Below, in pieces: positions 39,721 to 46,236 of a stretch of DNA of 64,000 nt. The DNA is from CAZMGV01 sp964621525 [NCBI: uncultured bacterium]. GTDB taxonomy: Bacteria; JAGRBM01. Below the pieces are notes generated by a model. It worked only from the letters and a program-made list of their open reading frames with translations, had not been told where the DNA came from and made no database searches. Within the stretch, counting starts at the first letter, position 1. The number at the start of each line of letters is the position of its first letter. The stretch lies in the NCBI GenBank assembly GCA_964621525.1, contig CAZUMS010000006.1, positions 1-64,000 on the forward strand. The letters are read 5' to 3'. A program made the translations under genes and the position numbers.

Positions 39721-39972
39721 GGTGTATCGTTGTAAAATGCAATTGGTAAAGGCAACTTAAAACATATAACAGAAATTTCAACTGTTCATAAAAGCTATCC
39801 TCTGCAAAATTAATATATAACCCCCTGAAATTACTACATTTATTGTCTATAAAGTACGACGTTGGCATGTGTTGAGCTGTGATGTCCTTCACATATGGTG
39901 CCATATGGTGTATTTTGTTAAAGGCGAAACACATACCGGTTGCGGTAAGCCGCTGCAGCTAAAGGAGACACA
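39721..39972 (+). promoter_or_regulatory. AT-rich divergent leader of the HTH gene, with palindrome (copy 1)
   Basis: About 250 nt without a gene, strongly AT-rich against the rest of the window. It contains the perfect inverted repeat CATATGG-TG-CCATATG (39892-39907), about 65 nt before the HTH start, which could be an operator. Beyond that I see no recognisable regulatory RNA. Confidence 0.4.
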
Positions 39973-40185
39973 ATGCCTGACAAGGAGATACCGCTGGGGG
40001 ATTTGCTAACGCTGGACGAAGTAGCGGAACGGCTGAAGGTAAGTTGGCGAACGGTGAACAGGATGGTGAATAACGGAACCTTAGGAGCGATCCGGATAGG
40101 CCGAGTGTGGCGAGTACCGGAAGCTGCTCTTAAGGAATTCCTGGTTACGGGTTATCATAATCATCAACAGGTGGCCGTAGCCTGA
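39973..40185 (+). CDS. MerR/excisionase-type helix-turn-helix protein (copy 1)
   Basis: 70 residues with an AAAGGAGA ribosome site. Matches the HTH_17 'excisionase family DNA-binding' type: LLTLDEVAERLKVSWRTVNR (helix-turn-helix) followed by the wing NGTLGAIRIGRVWRVPEAAL and a short tail. Such proteins act as recombination directionality factors or small repressors. In a DDE transposon there is no integrase to assist, so control of element genes or of the divergent TAC promoter is more likely than excision. Confidence 0.8.
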   Translation: MPDKEIPLGDLLTLDEVAERLKVSWRTVNRMVNNGTLGAIRIGRVWRVPEAALKEFLVTGYHNHQQVAVA

Positions 40186-40189
40186 AAGA

Positions 40190-40210
40190 TTCTTCGGTGA
40201 ATCCGAAGAA
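40190..40210 (+). other. hairpin after the HTH gene, overlapping a ribosome site (copy 1)
   Basis: Perfect 8-bp arms TTCTTCGG (40190-40197) and CCGAAGAA (40203-40210), 5 nt after the HTH stop. Its right arm runs into AAAGGAG, the ribosome site of a 3-codon frame (ATG CAA GTC TAG, 40221-40232). It could attenuate or stabilise the transcript ahead of the next small ORF. No T run, so not a classical terminator. Confidence 0.4.
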
Positions 40211-40255
40211 AGGAGTCCACATGCAAGTCTAGGGGAAGAAAGGAGGTGATAGGTA

Positions 40256-40408
40256 ATGGGCAAAGTGCTCAAGATCATCATCTCGGTCTCAACTGACGGC
40301 TCAATCGTCATTGAGATTGAACCCCCTTTAAATGCCCTTGGTTCCCGCTCATCGAGCCAAGGGCTAAAAGTGAAGAACCGCCACGGTTGCACCCGTGACG
40401 GCTCGTGA
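40256..40408 (+). CDS. small ORF, 50 residues (copy 1)
   Basis: Starts at ATG 40256 behind a near-perfect ribosome site AGGAGGTGAT (9-nt spacing) and stops at TGA 40406-40408. The protein begins MGKVLKIIISVSTDGSIVIE and has a hydrophobic strand-like N-terminal half and a basic, Ser/Gly-rich end. No family recognised. The ribosome site is the best in the element, which is the main reason to call it. Confidence 0.5.
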   Translation: MGKVLKIIISVSTDGSIVIEIEPPLNALGSRSSSQGLKVKNRHGCTRDGS

Positions 40409-40430
40409 TGAGAAGGCTGTCTGGCCTTGT

Positions 40431-40506
40431 GCGCCTGTAGCTAACTGGCAAAGCGCTCCGATCTGGAATCGGAGAGATGTGGGTCCGAGTCCCACCGGGC
40501 GCACCA
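40431..40506 (+). tRNA. tRNA-like gene inside the transposon, anticodon probably UGG (copy 1)
   Basis: 76 nt folding as a full cloverleaf: 7-bp acceptor (GCGCCTG with CGGGCGC, one G-U), D arm with TGG, 5-bp anticodon stem TCCGA/TCGGA with a 7-nt loop TCTGGAA, a 5-nt variable region, a 5-bp T stem GTGGG/CCCAC with loop TCCGAGT, discriminator A and an encoded CCA. The strict fold gives anticodon UGG (Pro), but position 33 is C instead of the universal U and position 55 is C instead of U. Acceptor and D arm look more like bacterial tRNA-Arg. It may be a functional odd tRNA, a decoy, or a degenerating copy. Confidence 0.7.
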
Positions 40507-40522
40507 CCAATATACAAACTCA

Positions 40523-40542
40523 CCCGTTGGTTAGTCAACGGG
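40523..40542. other. hairpin between tRNA-like gene and transposase 3' end (copy 1)
   Basis: Perfect 7-bp arms CCCGTTG and CAACGGG with a 6-nt loop, 16 nt after the CCA of the tRNA-like gene and between it and the convergent transposase stop. Could end either transcript or aid tRNA 3' processing; no clear T tract on either side. Confidence 0.4.
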
Positions 40543-40580
40543 AAACGATTGCAAGTTGCACTCGTAAAGGGGTTTGCTTT

Positions 40581-41549
40581 TTATTCCCACCGCTTCCGCA
40601 TCTTGGCTGATGGTGCCTTAAGCGTTAGCCGCTTCCCGTCAACCTTCTTGATGCCTTCAACGGTGCGTTCACCGTCGCTAACTTTACGGTGGTTGTAGCG
40701 GTGCTCAAATTCCGCAAGATAAAGCGGAAGGTGTTGCTCGCTGACGTGATGGAACACGCCATTGATCCCGCGCTTAAGGTTGCCGAAGTAGCCCTCAACC
40801 GTGTTGGTGTGAACATCACCCCGGACGTATTCCTTCTTGGAATGATTGACCGACTGGTGTTTCCACCCGGAACGCTTTGGCCACCGGTAAACGGATGAAT
40901 CATCCGTGTAGATCGTAGCGTCATTCCGGATCTGATCCTGGATGATCCCCTGAACCACTTCTCCAGTAACCCTGGCCACCACCCTGGACCGCACATTCCC
41001 GCCGCGCTCCACCATCGCCACTACCGGAGTTCGGTGGTCTTTGCGGCCCTGAAACCGCTTCCCTGTCTTTTTGCCACCCACCCAGGTCTCGTCCACCTCG
41101 ACAGTGCCGCCCATCCGCTCCTGAAACTCTGGCGATTTGAGGGCATAACGGATGCGGTGGAGCATGAACCAAGCGGTGCGGTAGGAGCCCAGCCCCAGCA
41201 CCCGTTGAAGTTCAAGTGCGGCAATCCCCTTCTTGGATGAGCAGAGCAGATACCAGGCGATCAGCCACTTGTGGAGCGGCACCTTGGAGTCCTCGAAAAT
41301 GGTACCGACGGTGACGGTAAACTGCTTCTTGCATTCAGCGCACTGACGGAGCCCCGGCCGGACCTTCTTGGCCGCGTTCGCCTCGATAGCCCACACCTTG
41401 GCCGGATCGCAGTTGCCACAGTGCGGGCAAACGGGGCCATTCGGCCAGCGGATCGCCTCAAGGTATTCACGGGCGGTATCTTCGTTGTCGAACCGCTGCA
41501 TGATCTCGATGAGCGTCAGGTCTTTTGGGGTTGGGATTAGCTTTGTCAT
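40581..41549 (-). CDS. IS1595-family (ISXO2-like) transposase (copy 1)
   Basis: 322 residues. N-terminal zinc ribbon CPHC (41-44) and CAEC (70-73 region), then FTVTVGTIFEDSKVPLHKWL typical of the family. ISXO2-like DDE core: Asp in VEVDETWVGGKK (about 153), Asp in IYTDDSSVYRW (about 216) and the Asn/Glu region in HTNTVEGYFGNLKRGINGVF (about 249-252). C-terminal EFEHRYNHRK block is also canonical. Full length with no frameshift, so potentially active. A TTGACA -35 element lies in the right terminal repeat (minus strand) with AATATT 18 bp on, giving it its own promoter at the element end. Confidence 0.93.
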   Translation of the reverse strand: MTKLIPTPKDLTLIEIMQRFDNEDTAREYLEAIRWPNGPVCPHCGNCDPAKVWAIEANAAKKVRPGLRQCAECKKQFTVTVGTIFEDSKVPLHKWLIAWYLLCSSKKGIAALELQRVLGLGSYRTAWFMLHRIRYALKSPEFQERMGGTVEVDETWVGGKKTGKRFQGRKDHRTPVVAMVERGGNVRSRVVARVTGEVVQGIIQDQIRNDATIYTDDSSVYRWPKRSGWKHQSVNHSKKEYVRGDVHTNTVEGYFGNLKRGINGVFHHVSEQHLPLYLAEFEHRYNHRKVSDGERTVEGIKKVDGKRLTLKAPSAKMRKRWE

Positions 41550-41685
41550 GTGGATAATATTGGTTTATCCACTAACATTTGTCAAGTGCATAATCGCGCG
41601 GATAAGTAAAGTTAACTTATTTGCGGGATTATGCACTTCGCAAAGGTTAGTGCTGTGGCGGTCCAGGGCACTGGGTCTGCCAGTT

Positions 41686-41823
41686 TTACTTCTTCTTGTT
41701 CTTCTTGGGTTTCGACGATGTAGTCCGCGTCTCCGGGGGCTTTACGGAGATGGCCGCTTTCATAGCCGAATCGAAATCCACCGGGACCGTCAGTTTTGGG
41801 GAATAAGATTTTTTATTACCCAC
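41686..41823 (-). CDS. small Lys-rich ORF at the end of the TAC operon (copy 2)
   Basis: Identical duplicate of the ORF at 37957-38094, again with AGGAG ahead of its GTG and 21 nt after the chaperone stop. Confidence 0.5.
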   Translation of the reverse strand: MGNKKSYSPKLTVPVDFDSAMKAAISVKPPETRTTSSKPKKNKKK

Positions 41824-41844
41824 GGGATCTCCTGAGAAAACTTT

Positions 41845-42363
41845 CTATGAATTGTCAGCCTTCTGCGGCTCTGCTTTAGGTGTCTTTTCAGCATCTACTA
41901 CCAATAACGGCAATTGATACGGCAACCGAAGCTGGTTCGCTAATACGTTTATTTGAAGTCGAAGATAAGGCCAACAATTCACCAATGCGTTATAGCGAGC
42001 AAACGCCGGGAGACCATTTTTAGCAATATCGTCAGGAATGGGAGTACCCGGCAATTTATAAATAGCGTTATAGGTCACTTCAATTTGTGCCAAAGTGTTG
42101 TCGGTGCCGTCTACTTGCTTGTCGGGTTGGAAAAACCTGACCTTAGCTCCGACTTCGGTGACGAGAAACCTCGAATCGACGATTTCATATTGGCCATTTT
42201 TGTGGGCCATTTCATTCGAAAGCGTGACCGCTTCCACCCCGAGGACAGCGGTTAGTCGGGACGTAGCACTTACATCTTTCAATTCAATTGAAAAAAGCTC
42301 CACCGACCGGGCGGTTTTCGCGGCGGCCTGAAGTTCTTCTTTTTTAGCTGCAATTTTAATCAT
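41845..42363 (-). CDS. SecB-like chaperone of a TAC system (copy 2)
   Basis: Identical duplicate of the gene at 38116-38634; the SecB-type signature and lack of the export-SecB N terminus are the same. Confidence 0.75.
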   Translation of the reverse strand: MIKIAAKKEELQAAAKTARSVELFSIELKDVSATSRLTAVLGVEAVTLSNEMAHKNGQYEIVDSRFLVTEVGAKVRFFQPDKQVDGTDNTLAQIEVTYNAIYKLPGTPIPDDIAKNGLPAFARYNALVNCWPYLRLQINVLANQLRLPYQLPLLVVDAEKTPKAEPQKADNS

Positions 42364-42377
42364 TTCGTAACTACTGG

Positions 42378-42917
42378 TTACGCCGCAATTGCATAATCGG
42401 AATCTTCGGAATCGCTATCATTCTGAGATGCAAGACCTCCAGAATTCGTTCCGAACGGTTCGCTTTTGTCTCCCTGAATAAACCCCTTTCTTGCGGTCGG
42501 CCGGGCCGTCGTTTCATTGGTCCCGAAAAATCCATCCTGTTGACCACCCCACCAATCATTTATCTCAAATAAATCCCTCGGCTGGCCGAGCTTTTCCCAG
42601 CACCGCCGAAAAACATTACCGTGAACAGGCGCATTTTCGCCCCGCTCGGCAGCGTCCTTATAGACAACCAGAGCGATCTTCGAGCCAACCGCATCCGCCC
42701 AGTGAATCATGGTCTGTAACGACATATTCCCAGGATTGTTCATCACCTGCGAAACACGCCCGGGCGTGACCTTCAACTCATTAGCCAAATCAGCCCGGTT
42801 CATACCCTTCTCATCAAGGGGTAATTGTATCTGTGCCACGAAGTCGTAAGCGAGGTGAAGCTGATAGGCCTCCGAGTCGGCCGAAGTCCAATGCGGGTTA
42901 TTGATGGTTGTCGTCAT
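42378..42917 (-). CDS. Xre-family antitoxin with ssrA-like end (copy 2)
   Basis: Identical duplicate of the gene at 38649-39188. Both copies intact, so the cell would hold two doses of the antitoxin and toxin. Confidence 0.8.
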   Translation of the reverse strand: MTTTINNPHWTSADSEAYQLHLAYDFVAQIQLPLDEKGMNRADLANELKVTPGRVSQVMNNPGNMSLQTMIHWADAVGSKIALVVYKDAAERGENAPVHGNVFRRCWEKLGQPRDLFEINDWWGGQQDGFFGTNETTARPTARKGFIQGDKSEPFGTNSGGLASQNDSDSEDSDYAIAA

Positions 42918-43387
42918 GATCGCTTCTCCTTGAAAAATTGGCTGAGGGCTAACCGAACAGCGTTATCACGTTTTATCTGTTTGATTTTTTCTAATATCGT
43001 CTGATCGGTATGTTTCTGAAGTTTGGTCCAGTAGTGCACTACGATGCAGCATTGGAACCTCCTTTTGTTCCCATCGCTATCACCGGCGTAGGGATGTTCC
43101 AGAAAGCCATAAAAGCGGTGTCCCTGCCGCAGCTCGAAACAATAACAATCCGGACAATCATCAAAGCCATGATGCCAATTGGGATCTGTTCTGAGACCGG
43201 GAGAGGGCCATTGCTGCCAGTTTTCCATCCTAGGAGGTACATCTCTTCGTTCTCGATCGCTTAATTTGCCGAAATACGACTGAAAAGCGTTCACGAACTT
43301 GTCTTCAGGGGTGCACTCCAGAAAATACACGCCTCTGCGACTGGACGGATATAGGCCGGGAACAAGTACGATTTTGTATGTCCCCAT
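42914..43387 (-). CDS. RelE/HigB-superfamily toxin (copy 2)
   Basis: Identical duplicate of the gene at 39185-39658, with the same ATGA overlap into the antitoxin (42914-42917). Confidence 0.65.
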   Translation of the reverse strand: MGTYKIVLVPGLYPSSRRGVYFLECTPEDKFVNAFQSYFGKLSDRERRDVPPRMENWQQWPSPGLRTDPNWHHGFDDCPDCYCFELRQGHRFYGFLEHPYAGDSDGNKRRFQCCIVVHYWTKLQKHTDQTILEKIKQIKRDNAVRLALSQFFKEKRS

Positions 43388-43420
43388 AGCGATGATTTTG
43401 CCCGGCCCCTCATGGCCTGA

Positions 43421-43449
43421 TATTTAGCTATAGCTAAACCAAGCGTCAA
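43421..43449 (-). promoter_or_regulatory. TAC operon promoter with palindromic operator (copy 2)
   Basis: Duplicate of the site at 39692-39720: TTGACG, 17-bp spacer containing TTTAGCTATAGCTAAA (43423-43438), TAAATA. Confidence 0.65.
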
Positions 43450-43701
43450 GGTGTATCGTTGTAAAATGCAATTGGTAAAGGCAACTTAAAACATATAACA
43501 GAAATTTCAACTGTTCATAAAAGCTATCCTCTGCAAAATTAATATATAACCCCCTGAAATTACTACATTTATTGTCTATAAAGTACGACGTTGGCATGTG
43601 TTGAGCTGTGATGTCCTTCACATATGGTGCCATATGGTGTATTTTGTTAAAGGCGAAACACATACCGGTTGCGGTAAGCCGCTGCAGCTAAAGGAGACAC
43701 A

Positions 43702-43914
43702 ATGCCTGACAAGGAGATACCGCTGGGGGATTTGCTAACGCTGGACGAAGTAGCGGAACGGCTGAAGGTAAGTTGGCGAACGGTGAACAGGATGGTGAAT
43801 AACGGAACCTTAGGAGCGATCCGGATAGGCCGAGTGTGGCGAGTACCGGAAGCTGCTCTTAAGGAATTCCTGGTTACGGGTTATCATAATCATCAACAGG
43901 TGGCCGTAGCCTGA
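43702..43914 (+). CDS. MerR/excisionase-type helix-turn-helix protein (copy 2)
   Basis: Identical duplicate of the gene at 39973-40185, with the same AT-rich leader and CATATGG palindrome (43621-43636) ahead of it. Confidence 0.8.
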   Translation: MPDKEIPLGDLLTLDEVAERLKVSWRTVNRMVNNGTLGAIRIGRVWRVPEAALKEFLVTGYHNHQQVAVA

Positions 43915-43984
43915 AAGATTCTTCGGTGAATCCGAAGAAAGGAGTCCACATGCAAGTCTAGGGGAAGAAAGGAGGTGATAGGTA

Positions 43985-44137
43985 ATGGGCAAAGTGCTCA
44001 AGATCATCATCTCGGTCTCAACTGACGGCTCAATCGTCATTGAGATTGAACCCCCTTTAAATGCCCTTGGTTCCCGCTCATCGAGCCAAGGGCTAAAAGT
44101 GAAGAACCGCCACGGTTGCACCCGTGACGGCTCGTGA
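43985..44137 (+). CDS. small ORF, 50 residues (copy 2)
   Basis: Identical duplicate of the ORF at 40256-40408, with the same strong ribosome site. Confidence 0.5.
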   Translation: MGKVLKIIISVSTDGSIVIEIEPPLNALGSRSSSQGLKVKNRHGCTRDGS

Positions 44138-44159
44138 TGAGAAGGCTGTCTGGCCTTGT

Positions 44160-44235
44160 GCGCCTGTAGCTAACTGGCAAAGCGCTCCGATCTGGAATCG
44201 GAGAGATGTGGGTCCGAGTCCCACCGGGCGCACCA
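44160..44235 (+). tRNA. tRNA-like gene inside the transposon (copy 2)
   Basis: Identical duplicate of 40431-40506: complete cloverleaf with encoded CCA, C at positions 33 and 55. Confidence 0.7.
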
Positions 44236-44309
44236 CCAATATACAAACTCACCCGTTGGTTAGTCAACGGGAAACGATTGCAAGTTGCACTCGTAAAGGG
44301 GTTTGCTTT

Positions 44310-45278
44310 TTATTCCCACCGCTTCCGCATCTTGGCTGATGGTGCCTTAAGCGTTAGCCGCTTCCCGTCAACCTTCTTGATGCCTTCAACGGTGCGTTCA
44401 CCGTCGCTAACTTTACGGTGGTTGTAGCGGTGCTCAAATTCCGCAAGATAAAGCGGAAGGTGTTGCTCGCTGACGTGATGGAACACGCCATTGATCCCGC
44501 GCTTAAGGTTGCCGAAGTAGCCCTCAACCGTGTTGGTGTGAACATCACCCCGGACGTATTCCTTCTTGGAATGATTGACCGACTGGTGTTTCCACCCGGA
44601 ACGCTTTGGCCACCGGTAAACGGATGAATCATCCGTGTAGATCGTAGCGTCATTCCGGATCTGATCCTGGATGATCCCCTGAACCACTTCTCCAGTAACC
44701 CTGGCCACCACCCTGGACCGCACATTCCCGCCGCGCTCCACCATCGCCACTACCGGAGTTCGGTGGTCTTTGCGGCCCTGAAACCGCTTCCCTGTCTTTT
44801 TGCCACCCACCCAGGTCTCGTCCACCTCGACAGTGCCGCCCATCCGCTCCTGAAACTCTGGCGATTTGAGGGCATAACGGATGCGGTGGAGCATGAACCA
44901 AGCGGTGCGGTAGGAGCCCAGCCCCAGCACCCGTTGAAGTTCAAGTGCGGCAATCCCCTTCTTGGATGAGCAGAGCAGATACCAGGCGATCAGCCACTTG
45001 TGGAGCGGCACCTTGGAGTCCTCGAAAATGGTACCGACGGTGACGGTAAACTGCTTCTTGCATTCAGCGCACTGACGGAGCCCCGGCCGGACCTTCTTGG
45101 CCGCGTTCGCCTCGATAGCCCACACCTTGGCCGGATCGCAGTTGCCACAGTGCGGGCAAACGGGGCCATTCGGCCAGCGGATCGCCTCAAGGTATTCACG
45201 GGCGGTATCTTCGTTGTCGAACCGCTGCATGATCTCGATGAGCGTCAGGTCTTTTGGGGTTGGGATTAGCTTTGTCAT
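44310..45278 (-). CDS. IS1595-family (ISXO2-like) transposase (copy 2)
   Basis: Identical duplicate of the transposase at 40581-41549, intact. It ends the element; the right terminal repeat follows upstream of its ATG. Confidence 0.93.
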   Translation of the reverse strand: MTKLIPTPKDLTLIEIMQRFDNEDTAREYLEAIRWPNGPVCPHCGNCDPAKVWAIEANAAKKVRPGLRQCAECKKQFTVTVGTIFEDSKVPLHKWLIAWYLLCSSKKGIAALELQRVLGLGSYRTAWFMLHRIRYALKSPEFQERMGGTVEVDETWVGGKKTGKRFQGRKDHRTPVVAMVERGGNVRSRVVARVTGEVVQGIIQDQIRNDATIYTDDSSVYRWPKRSGWKHQSVNHSKKEYVRGDVHTNTVEGYFGNLKRGINGVFHHVSEQHLPLYLAEFEHRYNHRKVSDGERTVEGIKKVDGKRLTLKAPSAKMRKRWE

Positions 45279-45327
45279 GTGGATAATATTGGTTTATCCA
45301 CTAACATTTGTCAAGTGCATAATCGCG

Positions 45328-45335
45328 CTTATTTG
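45328..45335 (+). repeat. target-site duplication, right outer copy
   Basis: CTTATTTG at the right outer end. It includes the hisIE stop codon and the last Lys codon, which is why hisIE remains complete after insertion. Confidence 0.88.
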
Positions 45336-46075
45336 TTAACTTTACCCTTCCGCCGCCGCTTCTCCTCGATTCCCGACAGGCCGAACCTTCGGGCCAGCTC
45401 CTGCCAGACGGCGGGGAGCCCGAGTCCGGCCCCTTCGAGCGCCACGAGGTAGTGGTAGAGGACATCCGCCGCCTCGTAGACGGCGGCCTCGCGGGCCTTC
45501 TTATTTCGCCCGGCCCCTTTCGCCGTTTCGAGGGCGGCGGTGGCGAGCAGGAGCTCGGCCGTTTCCTCCAGCAGTTTCTTGCCGCGCTTCTCGGCGGACT
45601 GGGAGAGCAGTTTCGCCGTGTAGCTCGATTCCGGGTCCGCCCCGCGGCGCGAGCGGATCGTGCGCAGGAGATCGAACAGCGTGCGCGAGCTTCCACCCTC
45701 CCCGCCCGAGCTGCGGAAGAAACAGGTGGGTGCGCCCGTGTGGCAGGCGGCGCCGGTTTGGTCCACGCGGGCGATCAGCGTGTCGCCGTCGCAGTCGAGT
45801 TCGAGCGAGTAGAGCCGCTGGATGTGTCCGCTCGTCTCGCCCTTCTTCCAGAGCGAGCCGCGCGAGCGGGACCAGAAGTGCGTGAAGCCGGTCTTCAGCG
45901 TCAGTTCGAGCGAGCGGCGGTTCGCCCAGGCGAGCATGAGCAGCTCGCCCGTCTCCCGGTCGACGGCGGCCACCGGGACAAGCCCGTGCTCGTCGTACTT
46001 TACGAGCGAGAGCAGCTTCTTCGCCGTGAGTTTCTCCGGGCGCGGAGGTGTGCCGGATGATTTCGAGGTTGCCAT
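45329..46075 (-). CDS. hisIE: bifunctional phosphoribosyl-AMP cyclohydrolase / phosphoribosyl-ATP pyrophosphatase
   Basis: 248 residues from ATG 46075 (AGGAA ahead); the frame is open to 46183 but that would run into a parS-like site. HisI half: LMLAWANRRSLELTLKTGFTHFWSRSR, WKKGETSGH, DCDGDTLIARVDQTGAACHTG with Cys/Asp metal ligands. HisE half from about 150: LFDLLRTIRSRRGADPESSY, EETAELLLATAAL (Glu ligands) and EAADVLYHYLVALEG. It catalyses histidine steps 2 and 3. The last codons (KVNK, stop) overlap the right target duplication yet are intact. Convergent with psd before the insertion, stop codons about 8 bp apart. Separated from the main his operon by 11 kb. Confidence 0.93.
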   Translation of the reverse strand: MATSKSSGTPPRPEKLTAKKLLSLVKYDEHGLVPVAAVDRETGELLMLAWANRRSLELTLKTGFTHFWSRSRGSLWKKGETSGHIQRLYSLELDCDGDTLIARVDQTGAACHTGAPTCFFRSSGGEGGSSRTLFDLLRTIRSRRGADPESSYTAKLLSQSAEKRGKKLLEETAELLLATAALETAKGAGRNKKAREAAVYEAADVLYHYLVALEGAGLGLPAVWQELARRFGLSGIEEKRRRKGKVNK

Positions 46076-46163
46076 GGGTTCCTGTTCCGTCCGTTTCCCG
46101 CCGGGCGGGAAACGGCGAGTATACCCGAGGGCCGGAAGCTCCGGCCATGGCGGAAACCCCCGA

Positions 46164-46179
46164 TGTTCCACGTGGAACG
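46164..46179 (+). promoter_or_regulatory. parS: parS-like centromere site 1
   Basis: TGTTCCACGTGGAACG, whose 14-bp core GTTCCACGTGGAAC is a perfect palindrome. The general ParB target is TGTTTCACGTGAAACA, and the CC/GG variant seen here is known from several bacteria including myxobacteria. Lies between hisIE and hisF, about 9.5 kb from oriC, where parS sites are expected. parA/parB are not in the window. Confidence 0.75.
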
Positions 46180-46236
46180 TCAAAAAAGCCCGCCCTGCCC
46201 TTTACCGGCCGGTCCTGATTCCCTATTCATTGCTCC

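Larger units (their letters stand above)
37870..41598. repeat. tandem duplication unit, copy 1 (3,729 bp)
   Basis: The 3,729 bases 37870-41598 recur at 41599-45327 with every coding sequence identical at the same offset. The unit is 25 bp of host DNA (end of psd plus the intergenic left arm and one CTTATTTG) followed by a complete 3,704-bp transposon. Because host flank is included, the second copy arose by tandem duplication of the locus, not by a second independent insertion. The alternative is an assembly error. Confidence 0.9.
37895..41598. mobile_element. IS1595/ISXO2-like transposon carrying a TAC module, copy 1
   Basis: 3,704 bp. Terminal inverted repeats: left end CGGGATTATGCACTT (37895-37909), right end complement CGCGATTATGCACTT (41584-41598), with similarity extending about 28 bp to GTTAGTG. 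Contents from left: small Lys-rich ORF, SecB-like chaperone, Xre antitoxin, RelE/HigB-like toxin (all minus), divergent HTH gene, small ORF, tRNA-like gene (plus) and transposase (minus). IS1595-family elements are known to carry passenger genes; a TAC module plus tRNA is what makes this one unusual. GC content is visibly lower than in the flanking host genes. Confidence 0.88.
41599..45327. repeat. tandem duplication unit, copy 2 (3,729 bp)
   Basis: Second copy of the unit at 37870-41598, directly abutting it. The junction at 41598/41599 joins the right transposon end to a repeated piece of the psd 3' end, with at most one or two bases of microhomology. Confidence 0.9.
41624..45327. mobile_element. 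IS1595/ISXO2-like transposon carrying a TAC module, copy 2
   Basis: Identical to copy 1 with an offset of 3,729. Left end 41624-41638, right end 45313-45327. Left flank carries CTTATTTG (41616-41623) and right flank CTTATTTG (45328-45335), so this copy alone looks like a standard insertion; copy 1 has the duplication only on its left. Confidence 0.88.

Noticed and set aside
40477-40698. Small frames over the tRNA-like gene (VRVPPGAP and GAPGGTRTH peptides)
   Set aside because: These are the common spurious translations of tRNA T-arm and CCA sequence.
37895-45327. Composite transposon made of two IS copies
   Set aside because: The copies are direct, complete and separated by only 25 bp of duplicated host flank; nothing is carried between them.
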